From the NCBI GenBank assembly GCA_023053545.1, contig JAKZAN010000001.1, forward strand, positions 13,284,024 through 13,348,023: 64,000 nucleotides of DNA, in the 5' to 3' direction. A model generated the notes under the pieces. The model did no database searches, was not told the DNA's origin, and saw only the letters and a list, made by a program, of their open reading frames with translations. Each line of letters starts with the position of its first letter. Position 1 is the first letter of the stretch. Origin of the DNA: Lepidurus packardi. Lineage: Eukaryota; Arthropoda; Branchiopoda; Notostraca; Triopsidae. Positions 10,215 to 22,821 of this stretch are shown here, piece after piece. Position numbers and translations under genes: made by a program.

Positions 10215-10570
10215 CTGCACGATATAGTAAGCTTTTGTCACAGCTAATAACAAACGTTTACCAACGTTGATCTGCTACCCTGTCCTATTGATCCTACAGA
10301 CGTGACGTCACAAGCCCAAAAACTATCACGTGCTGGTACGTTCTAACCCGTTTTGTGATCCAATTTGCCCACTTCTGAGAATCTCATGAAAGGAGCACGA
10401 ACGACCTGGCCGATGGCAATATGTCCTTATCTCCCACCCACCAAACCCACCCCAAAATAACACAGCCCTTATGGGAAAAACCCGAGCCAAGCTCAGCAAC
10501 CCACCCTCCCACTGGCAAGGCTAAAGTCTGGACGATATATTAAGCTGTTGTCACAGCTAATAAGACAAAC
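10215..10570. repeat. Direct repeat pair, ~41 bp, 315 bp apart
   Basis: The block at 10215-10255 (CTGCACGATATAGTAAGC..., ending ACAAAC) recurs at 10528-10570 with a few changes. Both contain TTGTCACAGCTAATAA. This may mark the outer end of the Helentron or an older nested copy. No gene lies between them. Confidence 0.7.
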
Positions 10571-11050
10571 TGTGCGAGAAATGCAGTTGTCCGCATTAAC
10601 ATGAGGATATACGTATGCGCCACCTGTAGTTTTGGTAGCGCGAAAAGGGAATGTGGCAATGCCAAAGGATTGACGTAGGGACAGCTTTCGCTGTTTGAAG
10701 GTTACAACCAAGCTGACCGTAACAACTTCCTGATCTAACGAGTTCCTTATGAGGTAAAGAAAAGCTTGTAAAAACATTTCATTGTAAAACATTAAATTGT
10801 CACCCTTCCGCGTTTCTAAGAGACCACTCTATTTAGTTTATTAAATGTCGCCAGGAAAATTACACGTACAGTTATTCGGAGTTATCTGATATGAGTGTTT
10901 GAGAATATGATATGACTGATAATACGATATGCCAAGTCCGTGTCGGATCATATCTTGGGGTTACTTGGTTTGATAATTTCTTAAAGTGCTGTTGTGTTTA
11001 GAGCCGAAATCATTCTGTTGTATATCCGACTACACGTAGGTCGTTTCCTT
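10571..11050. other. Intergenic between transposon and methyltransferase gene
   Basis: No gene or clear promoter element is recognised. Open frames here on either strand are short and have no recognisable domain. Confidence 0.5.
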
Positions 11051-12109
11051 ATGGCTCAGCGATATTTTGAGGGGCTTTCGCATGCTGCGCTTTACGCGAA
11101 ATTTCGTCCGTCGCCTGCTCCAGCTGTCGTTACTACTGTTTTGAAGTACTTGACAGAGAAGGTAACAGCCCTTACTGGCCAACTTTTCTAAATACTGATT
11201 TTCCGACTTTAGTATAAAGGATCTCTAGAACAGGCAGTGGATGTCGGATGTGGTTCTGGACAAAACACTACGCTTTTGGCTCCCCACTTTACCAAAGTAA
11301 CGGGAACAGATATCTCTCCTGCGCAAGTTTCTCTAGCCCAGGAGAACAAACCGGTTACGAACGTTAATTACTTGTAAATCCGTCTCCAAGCTTAGTTTTT
11401 AATCAGCATAATTTAGAGACGCTTTTATCCTTTTTAGCGTTTCCCCCGCTGAAACGATACCGTTCCAAGCTGAGACAGTGCAATTAGTTACTGCTTCCCA
11501 AGCTTGTCACTGGTTCGATCTGCCCAAGTTCTTCACAGATGTGGATCGCGTATTAGTGCCTTTAGGCGTCGTCGCTGTTTATGGATATCTCTTTCCAAAA
11601 TTGATCACCGACAACCCTGACAAAGATTTGCGCTTTGAAGCTGCCATTGACAAAGTGATTATTAAAAATGTAAGTTAAAAGCAACTTTAAGTAACGAAAC
11701 ATTGTAAAATTGTAGATCTATAATGGTCATACCGCTGGATGCTGGGGACCGGGTCGTCTTGATATAGACAATAGTTACGCTGACATACACATCCCATATA
11801 AGGATAGGGTTCGCACAAGTTTACGTTTTCCTACGGAGACTATTAATTTACAAGACTTTACAAGCTATCTAAAAACATGGTCTGGCATAGAGACCTATAA
11901 AAACAAATATGGCGAAGAAAAGACTGCAGAGATTCTGCGAGAATTCCAAGAGACGTGAGTTAAAATTACAACATAAAGTACACATAATGAAAATCTTTAC
12001 TGTTCTATCTAGTGTGAAAGCCATTTTCGAATCCCAAGCTCCTCCAGAAGAAATTGCCTTAGAAATTACCTACGACTGCTTCTTATTAATGGGTAGAAAG
12101 CCAGAGTGA
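11051..12109 (+). CDS. Class I SAM-dependent methyltransferase
   Basis: Five exons: 11051-11161, 11213-11373, 11438-11669, 11716-11954, 12013-12109. All have GT-AG borders and consistent phases, giving 279 residues. SAM-binding motif I is VDVGCGSGQ at residues 46-54. An acidic motif II region (VTGTDISPAQ) follows, then the post-motif SQACHWFD typical of the small UbiE/COQ5-like animal methyltransferases often annotated as putative methyltransferase DDB_G0268948-like. Length (about 270-290) fits that family. The physiological substrate is not known and cannot be inferred. It converges with the LRRC57 gene, whose stop codon lies about 200 bp away. The ATG at 11051 opens the conserved N-terminal motif (A)QRYFEGLSHAALYAKFRP. 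Confidence 0.88.
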
Positions 12110-12143
12110 AACTTAAGTAGGCAGAGTGAAACTTAAATAGGCA
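12102..12143. repeat. 21-bp tandem duplication over the methyltransferase stop codon
   Basis: CAGAGTGAAACTTAAGTAGG occurs twice in a row, the second copy with one change. The first copy holds the last codons and TGA stop. The duplicate falls in the 3' UTR and does not alter the protein. Confidence 0.8.
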
Positions 12144-12314
12144 GACCACACCATCAGGCAGTTAGTCTGTGTAAGTGTGGACTGTGTAATAGGTACAAAT
12201 TTGACAATACATTGCTGCAATAGGGAGATGACGTATAGGCGTAAAAATAATCGAGGTGGAGGACTAGTCTTTTTAATCTAATTTTCTTTTCATGGCTGTG
12301 TATCTCTCCAAGTA

Positions 12315-13232
12315 CTAAAACAGAACCGTTTTAATGAGATTTAAGGAATTTAGTAGGACACTTACTGCAGCATAACCGTCTAAATGAATGAACTCTCTCA
12401 TGTCGAATAGATTACCCTCCAACGCTAGAACAGATACAGGTGACTCCGATAGGAGCTTGGTAGGTATGCTGCTTAATGCGAGGCAGTTCTCTTCCATTCT
12501 AAGTGCTTTTAATCGAGGACACCGAGCAATGTCTTGACTGACAATGGATATTTGATTCTGGTTAACGTTGAGCTCGAGAACTTCCAATGCTTGAACTCCA
12601 GGCGGGATTTCGGTGATTCTGTTTTTGGACAAGTCAAGCACGTCAAGATGTTTGAGGTTACAAAAGCACATCGGGAATGACGTTAACTTGTTATCACTAA
12701 AACAGGTAGAGAGTAAATTTATTCGGAAAGATATTTTTTTCCGAAAAGTTACCTTAAACTTATCTGTTTCAAATGCTTCAATTGGCTTAGACTAGCTGAC
12801 ACACTTGATAGCAAATTCCCTGAGAGGGAAAGTGTTTCTAGCTTGATCAGTTTCCCAATACTATCAGGGAGGGTACCTCCAATAAAAACGAAATTAAATA
12901 ATAAGAGAAGCAGTAATTTTTTTAAGGAAACTAACCAAGTTTATTGTTCTGCAGGGTCAAACACTTCAAACCGGCCAATCCGTTTATAGTATCAGGAATG
13001 CTTGTGAGTCTATTTCCAGCTAAATCAAGTGTTCTGAGGTTATTCAATCTTAGCAATTCCGGAGGAAACTTGAGTAATAACGGAACAATGAATTAGTTAA
13101 TGCAACGGTTAAACAGTAAAACAAGCTAAATTAATATTTTTATAATACCTCTGTCAATGCTTTATTGGTCAGTTGAAAAGCTCCAGTTTTCTGAGCATTT
13201 TCTAAATGCTGTTTTAAGCCGGAATTACCCAT
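12315..13232 (-). CDS. LRRC57: Leucine-rich repeat protein LRRC57-like
   Basis: Four exons on the minus strand: 13149-13232, 12936-13068, 12753-12876, 12315-12696, giving 240 residues. This is almost the length of vertebrate LRRC57 (239). The N-terminus MGNSGLKQHLENAQKTG matches that family, and its MGN start is a good N-myristoylation signal, so membrane attachment is likely. About seven leucine-rich repeats follow (for example LRTLDLAGNRLTSIP and LDVLDLSKNRITEIP). The rest of the protein is LRR with no catalytic domain, so it probably acts as a protein-binding scaffold. Molecular function is not established. Confidence 0.92.
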
Positions 13233-13940
13233 TTTACAATTACAATTAAACCATACCCTTCGACTGGAATTCGCAATAATGGATCCTAACGGATCCTTGC
13301 TACTGCGGGTTTGAGTCCGGCGCAGCTAGAACCCGCAAGAAGTGGATTTACCTCAGCGAGCTGTAAACCACATGCAATCTTGAATGCTTATTTACCGTGC
13401 ACACAGCGCCAACTACAACTACGGCTGCGCGCGAGCTATGAAAGTCTAATGTTATGAAAGCTAGCTTTTTTTATTACAGTACAGTATTATGAAAACAGCT
13501 TCGTATCGCAGGCTGAAAGTAACCGTTGAAATGCACATAATTCAATCAAATAATTTCCGCACTTGTTGAACGCCGGGATCGCGTAGTGGTTTCTTCGGAA
13601 GTTATATACTGCCGGAGGCTATTGATAGGAATCCCACAGCGACATTTTCCCAGGATGGCGGCAAAGGGCTGTAGATCAATTCTTTGCGCGTTTCGTAAAT
13701 AGCGCTTGAAGCCTTAATTACTTTTGCAGACACATAATTAGTACATTGTAATTATTCCTCTTCTTTTTCCTCATAAACCACATCAACGCATGGCCATCAA
13801 CGTCTGGTGTGCTTACGATTGCATGAAAAGGACCACCTGTGCAGAGAAGCCCCATTTCTTTGGGTCGTAGGATATGTAACAGTTCTAAAAAGCTTTTTCT
13901 GTTGTAAACTGAACCTTTATTAAATATAACATTTATTTCC
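13233..13940. other. Intergenic between LRRC57 start and GPCR 3' end
   Basis: No gene is recognised. The LRRC57 promoter should be just right of 13232, but no TATA box is evident. A minus-strand open frame at 13718-14092 overlaps the GPCR 3' end in another frame and is probably non-coding 3' UTR. Confidence 0.5.
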
Positions 13941-15149
13941 CTAAGTTTTACGAAAGAAAATATTACAGGTCCTTCTGAGCAATCTTTTAAAAGCAAACTG
14001 AAATTCTCGGCTTCGGTACATATACACCAGAGGATTATAAATTCCGTGTAACAAATAAATTTCTCGTACGAAAAGGTAAACAAAGTGTACATGCGAACAG
14101 TCGCTTTCGTCCCATTGCAAGCAAATGGCTAACAACAATGAGGTCAAAACCATTGGTAAAGAAAAGAGCCACAACGGAACTAAACCAAGCGTAATCGTCA
14201 CAGCCGCCTTGATTTCCAGCCGGGACACAGGGCTGTAAACCGGGACGCACACCCAGCTTGGTGTTTCAGATTCATCGTCTGCTAAGCAACGGTTCGTTGA
14301 ATCTTGACTACGGACCGTTTCCTCGCCAACAGCGATCAAAGCCGGCTTATGCATGTTCTTAGAAAAAAAAGGCGGTCGGTCATCGGAAATCGACCCACGC
14401 TTTTTCTTTCTTTGGAGATTCATCGCAGGAGCATACGACAGTTTTAAGAGACGTTCCCCACGAAGTCTTACATGGGGACTTCGAATAGCCTTCCGAGCAG
14501 CCATGAGCACCTTGATGTGAAGCACCATGCACACAGAAATCATAAAGAAGTAAAAACAGCACGTCAGCTCCACGTGGAAACAGTAAAATTCGCATGTTGC
14601 GGGTACCAGTTTGGTCCAGTAGGGCGCCATGGCGAGAATAAAGGCTACGGAATTGGACGCTAGAATGATGAGCATCACTCGTTTATTGGTCATTTTGCGT
14701 CTATGCCAAATGGGATGTTGAATAGCCATTTCTCGATCCCAGGAAGCAATAGCCACGTTATTGAGCAATAAGCAATACGGGGTTGAATAGAGCATAACGA
14801 CTAGGATGCACAAAAATTCGGAAGTATTGCCGCTCATTGATAATGTAATTTCTGTGGTGAAAAAGGCGGCTAGAATCAAATCACTGCAACATACAGCGCA
14901 CCAAAATAAATTCCGCGGATAACGAAGGGAAGGACTCGCACACACGACAACCAGCAGAATCAGGTTGGGAATATAAATTAATAAAAGGATGGAAACGCGG
15001 GGCATAAAGAGCCATGCATTTGGACTCGTATAACTAAAGGGCACTTTGAGCGTCCAAAAATTGCGGAGAAAATCAGACCACATTTCCAATCCTTCACTTG
15101 AAAAAGAGACCAAGCTGTTGCCACTTGCCGCAACAGGTGCAGAACACAA
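13941..15149 (-). CDS. Rhodopsin-like GPCR, tandem paralogue A
   Basis: Single-exon frame of 402 residues with seven hydrophobic segments. TM1 is about 47-69 and TM7 about 355-378. Class A marks are a DR motif at 138-139 after TM3, where the third position is Glu (DRE instead of DRY), a CWxP-like TM6 region (PLWLFSLP), and NPLVY at 372-376 in TM7 followed by a basic amphipathic helix 8. Candidate disulfide cysteines are C114 and C186. The third intracellular loop is long (about 215-312) and rich in Arg/Ser. Ligand is unknown and I do not recognise an orthologue. It is clearly related to the next gene, 1 kb away and in the same direction. Start could be Met1 or Met23. Confidence 0.8.
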   Translation of the reverse strand: MCSAPVAASGNSLVSFSSEGLEMWSDFLRNFWTLKVPFSYTSPNAWLFMPRVSILLLIYIPNLILLVVVCASPSLRYPRNLFWCAVCCSDLILAAFFTTEITLSMSGNTSEFLCILVVMLYSTPYCLLLNNVAIASWDREMAIQHPIWHRRKMTNKRVMLIILASNSVAFILAMAPYWTKLVPATCEFYCFHVELTCCFYFFMISVCMVLHIKVLMAARKAIRSPHVRLRGERLLKLSYAPAMNLQRKKKRGSISDDRPPFFSKNMHKPALIAVGEETVRSQDSTNRCLADDESETPSWVCVPVYSPVSRLEIKAAVTITLGLVPLWLFSLPMVLTSLLLAICLQWDESDCSHVHFVYLFVREIYLLHGIYNPLVYMYRSREFQFAFKRLLRRTCNIFFRKT

Positions 15150-15380
15150 TCAAAGCCTCTAGGTTTTCCCAAGATTGTTCTCTTCCGCGGGATTTGCTCT
15201 GGGAACCAGTTATTCCAAGAGATGCGCACGTACACTATGCATTATGCAACATGGGTAATAGGAGTTTATTGTTATTTCATTCAGTTTAAATACTGTATTA
15301 AGTTATTGATTTTCCCACAAGTTCTTTCCATGATGGTTTCAAAGAAAATAATGACACCCATTAGACAGTAAACGACGTCG

Positions 15381-15560
15381 ATGGCTAGTCTAGTGGCCAC
15401 TGAGATTGCGGGTCAGCAAACAAGTCTGTTACATACACTGCGGCTTTCCACCCTGTGGGACTTAATTAGTGAAGAGCAGCAAATGCTACCAAGGCTTCTC
15501 TGCAAGATCTACGACTTTATCACAGAGCATTCCGTTACTTATAAGGCGCACACGCTATAG
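15381..15560 (+). CDS. Possible 59-codon small ORF, unknown
   Basis: ATG at 15381 opens 59 sense codons ending in TAG at 15558-15560. The composition is balanced and not low complexity, with a predicted helical segment rich in Leu, Ile, Glu and Gln. It lies between the two GPCR genes on the opposite strand. There is no recognised family, and it could be chance or a gene remnant. Confidence 0.2.
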   Translation: MASLVATEIAGQQTSLLHTLRLSTLWDLISEEQQMLPRLLCKIYDFITEHSVTYKAHTL

Positions 15561-16130
15561 GTCTAGAAGACGCCGCATCTTATTTGTCACGGAAACGAAG
15601 TTAATTACTTAGACGAGCAATCATCGTCACCATCCGGCATTCTCTATCGTGCATGCATACTACAAACTCCACGAGCGAATTCGACAGACGGTATAGAATA
15701 GCATTCCACCTTTGTGAAGTTATCCATTCTACTTTCGGAATTCCGAGAATCAGTCATTCCAATTAAAGTTGAATCTTCGGAAAATCGCTGAACACAACCT
15801 GTTGGACAGAAAGTTTCAGGGACCCTAGAAACGCGCGTTGCGTTGCTTTAGGGTTTATCTAAAGCTGTTTCTCACCGTGGGCTTTAAGCTATCAAATTCG
15901 AGTCATTTCTGTGCCACTTGAGAAGAATAGACAGTGCCTTTTTTGATTACATGTCAGCATGCTCCTCTAAGATCCTGCTATTTTTGGCTTTTTTCTTTAT
16001 TATAATTACACATATAAAAAAAGAAGTTAGACCGAACGTCTTATGTGTCTTCCATAATACTGCAAAAACTTAACTAGGGCAAGATTCCAAAAGATCTTGT
16101 ATTATAAACACGGACATAAAAACAGCTGTA
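15561..16130. other. Intergenic between GPCR paralogues
   Basis: Nothing recognised on either strand apart from AT-rich spacer. It should contain the promoter-proximal sequence of GPCR A at its left and the 3' UTR of GPCR B at its right. Confidence 0.5.
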
Positions 16131-17303
16131 TCAAAAAGAGACTACCCAACGTTTCCACAAACTCTTTGCAGCAAATCGGAATTCATTACTTCGCCAAATA
16201 TACACGATGGGGTTATACGTCGCGTAAAGGACGTACACTTCTCTCAAAAAAGGTAGCACATATTGCAGATTCACACACCGCACATTGACATGTAGGCAAA
16301 TGGTAAAAAGAAAAACGCAGAGAACGTAAGGTAAAGTAAAAACCCATAAGGGGGCCATACCAAGCGTTACAGTAAAAGCAGCTCTTAAATCTAACCGTGA
16401 AGCAGTACTCAATCTCGTAAACGGATTACAGCTTGGAATTTCTGCACGAGACTCGTAGCACAGACAAAAGGAGACGGTCGTTCCTTTGGCAGCCTTATTC
16501 CTGGAAACTGTGTTGTACCAGCGCAGAAATGCGTCTGTTGTTTTAAACCGTACGTGGACGGGACAGTTTTTGTTCCACGATCGCTGAGAAAAATAGATGG
16601 AAACATTGCGAAGGGCTCGATGAGCAACACAGAAAACCCGCACATGCAAGAACAGACAAATATGGACCAACGTGAGGTACATGATACACATGAGCTCCGT
16701 ATAGAGCAGGTTATGGCCACACTGAAAGGGGATGAGCTGACAAATGAAAGGAGACAAAACCAGCAGAACAGTGAGCGTGTACGATAACGCAATTTGAACT
16801 ATGGCACGGTGACTGGTCATGTAACGTTTGTGCCATAATGGTTTCGTAATGGCTTGGTGTCTATCCCAAGAAGCTAAAAGCACACTGGTCAGCAAGATTG
16901 TGAATGGAAGGCCACAAAACGCAGCATACATCTTACACCACGTTGGGTTAATGATTCGGAATTCAAGCAAGGATCCCACCATCTCAAACGTATACAAAAG
17001 CTCGATGATAACGCCACTGAAGCAGACGGAACCCCAATGCAAGTGACGAGGGCTCCATAATGAACGCCGTAATGCAATTACCACAATGACAACTAGGTTA
17101 AAAGCGTATCCAAGCGATAAACTTATCAAGCGCAAGTATAAATTGCTGGTTTTGCCCGCAAACTGCACTGGGATACTTTTTGACAGAAAGAGGTGCCAGT
17201 CGAAAGCAGCTGCCAAGGTAACTGATGACGAGATTGATGAACTTATGTTATTGAGATCAGACCAAGTCGTCGTGGATCCCATGACCGCCATTGCGTAAGT
17301 CAA
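16131..17303 (-). CDS. Rhodopsin-like GPCR, tandem paralogue B
   Basis: Single-exon frame of 390 residues, seven hydrophobic segments, N-glycosylation site NIS at residue 19. It shares with paralogue A the motif ASWDR after TM3 (here DRH at 147-149), the block RLDLRAAFTVTLGMAPLW before and in TM6, and TM7 YNPIVYIWRSNEFRFA. Candidate disulfide cysteines are C123 and C195. The lack of introns in both, with shared order of motifs, indicates local duplication after retroposition or intron loss. Ligand unknown. A Tyr replacement at the third DRY position in both suggests a divergent arthropod subfamily. Confidence 0.8.
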   Translation of the reverse strand: MTYAMAVMGSTTTWSDLNNISSSISSSVTLAAAFDWHLFLSKSIPVQFAGKTSNLYLRLISLSLGYAFNLVVIVVIALRRSLWSPRHLHWGSVCFSGVIIELLYTFEMVGSLLEFRIINPTWCKMYAAFCGLPFTILLTSVLLASWDRHQAITKPLWHKRYMTSHRAIVQIALSYTLTVLLVLSPFICQLIPFQCGHNLLYTELMCIMYLTLVHICLFLHVRVFCVAHRALRNVSIYFSQRSWNKNCPVHVRFKTTDAFLRWYNTVSRNKAAKGTTVSFCLCYESRAEIPSCNPFTRLSTASRLDLRAAFTVTLGMAPLWVFTLPYVLCVFLFTICLHVNVRCVNLQYVLPFLREVYVLYATYNPIVYIWRSNEFRFAAKSLWKRWVVSF

Positions 17304-17690
17304 TGTGGGTTTGTTACATCCGCAATTCTAGTTAATAATATGAGCTCGCAATCGTTTTTACGTCGTAAGTAGGCTTTGAAGACAAACAATACGCCAAGAA
17401 AACGCTCATGCGCGCCTATAAACTGTTTACAACTAAGAGGAAGTAACATTCCAAAGTTTCCATCCGAATGTTTTATTGGACATAGAGAGAGAGAGATCCC
17501 TGACAACGCTTCCACTCCAACACGCGACCATCCCTAAAGGCTTTGAACACATGGTAAAGTCTGAACAAGCTCCCTAGGGAGCATTAAAGCAAAAATGAGA
17601 AGGCCATGCAAGAAACATATTTCGCCAAAGTAAATTTCGTTTTATTTGGACTAATGACAAGTTGGATTTACATGTATGGTCCATTCAATG
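17304..17690. other. Intergenic, no gene recognised
   Basis: Short spacer between GPCR B start and the slowmo stop codon. It contains no credible coding frame. Confidence 0.5.
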
Positions 17691-19797
<2,107 letters not shown>

Positions 19798-20030
19798 AGC
19801 TATTTCTCTGGTTAATTATGAAAATCCTACCTTAACCCCAACAACTTTCGCCCACAGGTCTTTGTCGCCGCGGAAAGGACGGGAATATATCGATATCTAA
19901 AGCACTCAGAAAACAATTATTTTGCAATAAAACGTTACACTTACGCCATCTAGGTAGACCCGTGAAACAAAAAACTTTAGGTTTTCGAAAAAATTACTTT
20001 ATTGAAATGCCGTATGTAATACGAATTTAA

Positions 20031-21489
<1,459 letters not shown>

Positions 21490-21567
21490 CTTGGGTTGTA
21501 CTACACACCTTCTGTCGAAATACAGAGAGAGAAAAAGACATTGATAAGTAACATGTAAGTGACTGTA

Positions 21568-22561
21568 TTATCGAGAAACAATATTGAATTTCACTTTAAG
21601 AGCTTCAGTGATATGAACTGAATGCAGCCAAAAAGCTTTGGAAGGCGATAGTGAGTAATAACGGGAAGAATACACGAATCGGTAACAATGGCTTTGTCGG
21701 AAACTAAGTGGACAAATAAACTCATCGATTAGTGTAACGGACTGAACTACAGATGGGTACTTTTGCTGTACAAAACAGACGAAATCTTCAGACGTGAATT
21801 GAATTTCCTGCATCCAGAAACTTAAATCATGACAATAAACTGGTGGATATAACGATAGAGATTGAGGTAAGAAAGTGGTATCCAAGGTAAATATTTGCTT
21901 TTTAAATGTGTGTGTAAGAGCGCCTGTTGTGTGGAATTTCTTTTCCAAACTTCTAAATCCAGTACAATCGTAGCCTGGATACCGACACGGATCAAACTGT
22001 TGAATCGAATGTAAAATAAGATCCCCATAAGTTGCCATAACGACAATTTGCCATGTATCGTTCCAGCTCCTTGCAACCACGTCCGCGGGGGTTCCTCCTT
22101 GCCCTTGGCATAGAGTTACAAGTACGCTGGAATTCGCAGACATGATTCTTGAGGCGCTTTCGAAAAAGAAACGCAAAAGTTCGCGGTTTTTCGATATTTT
22201 CATTTTGCCACCGATGTGCGGGAAATTGAAAATAATGACGTCAATCGCTACGTCTTTTAAGAAAGGATAGGCGTGAAGCTGGGTTGCATCGATACCAAAA
22301 TGAACTGCAACTCCTAGGGGATTCATAAGAAGTGAGTTTCTTTAAAAAAAAATTGAAAGCTGAAAGGGGTCTAGCTATACCTTTATCTATAAGAGCTGCA
22401 GCATTAACTTGAGCTTGAGCCGAAAGCTTTTCCTGCGTTTGGAAGCACGTTGCCCATATCTGATTGGCTTGAATGCCATGCGGAGCATCAATCAAACTCA
22501 AAGTGAACGAAAAGTTTCCCTCTCCAACAAGTAAAATATTTGATTCATTTCCAAATCGCAT
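21568..22561 (-). CDS. BMT5-like Rossmann-fold methyltransferase domain protein (DUF2431)
   Basis: Two exons, 22381-22561 and 21568-22313, giving 308 residues. LLVGEGNFSFTLSL at residues 10-23 and FNFPHIGGK further on are the hallmark motifs of the DUF2431 / 25S rRNA (uridine-N3) methyltransferase-like family. In animals this domain forms the N-terminal half of FDXACB1. Here the frame stops without a recognisable ferredoxin-fold anticodon-binding domain. The protein therefore corresponds to a stand-alone domain or a shortened FDXACB1. The rRNA methylation activity is known for yeast Bmt5 and is only inferred here. Its start lies 260 bp from that of SCFD1, divergently. Confidence 0.85.
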
Positions 22562-22821
22562 ACTTGTTAAGTAAATTTAAAGAGAGTGCATAAATAGTTA
22601 CCCAGAAAAAAATTGATAAATAACCACCGAAAATGTGTGTTTGTTTTGATCAAGTTGGGAGGAGCACAATAACCGTCGAAAGGATCGTGGTTGGTCAAGA
22701 GGCTGAGCCAAAGTGAAGGCTCCTCCCTTATCGACACGTATACATTGCTCTGAATCATAATATCATTACCAATACGAAGAAGAACTTGTGTAGAAATAGA
22801 CGAAATAACAGGACATAAAGC
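22562..22821. promoter_or_regulatory. Compact divergent promoter region between BMT5-like gene and SCFD1
   Basis: The start codons of two genes on opposite strands are 260 bp apart, so both promoters must fit here or overlap. No canonical TATA box was seen, as is common for housekeeping genes. Classification rests on gene arrangement only. Confidence 0.5.

Larger units (their letters stand above)
892..10430 (-). mobile_element. Helentron-type rolling-circle transposon
   Basis: A complete autonomous-looking element of the Helitron superfamily, transcribed on the minus strand. It belongs to the Helentron branch because its single protein ends in an AP-endonuclease-like domain after Rep and helicase. 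The ends given are only the outermost inverted match I could find: ATAAGGACATAT at 892-903 and its complement ATATGTCCTTAT at 10419-10430. The true termini may lie further out, for example beyond the duplicated motif at 10215-10255 and 10528-10570. Tandem repeats occupy the upstream side of the ORF at 9.45-10.12 kb, as is common near Helentron ends. The absence of any stop or frameshift in more than 8 kb suggests recent activity. Confidence 0.8.

Noticed and set aside
22316..22326. Met at 22326 as start of the BMT5-like protein
   Set aside because: This Met lies in the intron. Joining 22381 to 22313 restores the conserved N-terminal GEGNFSF motif.
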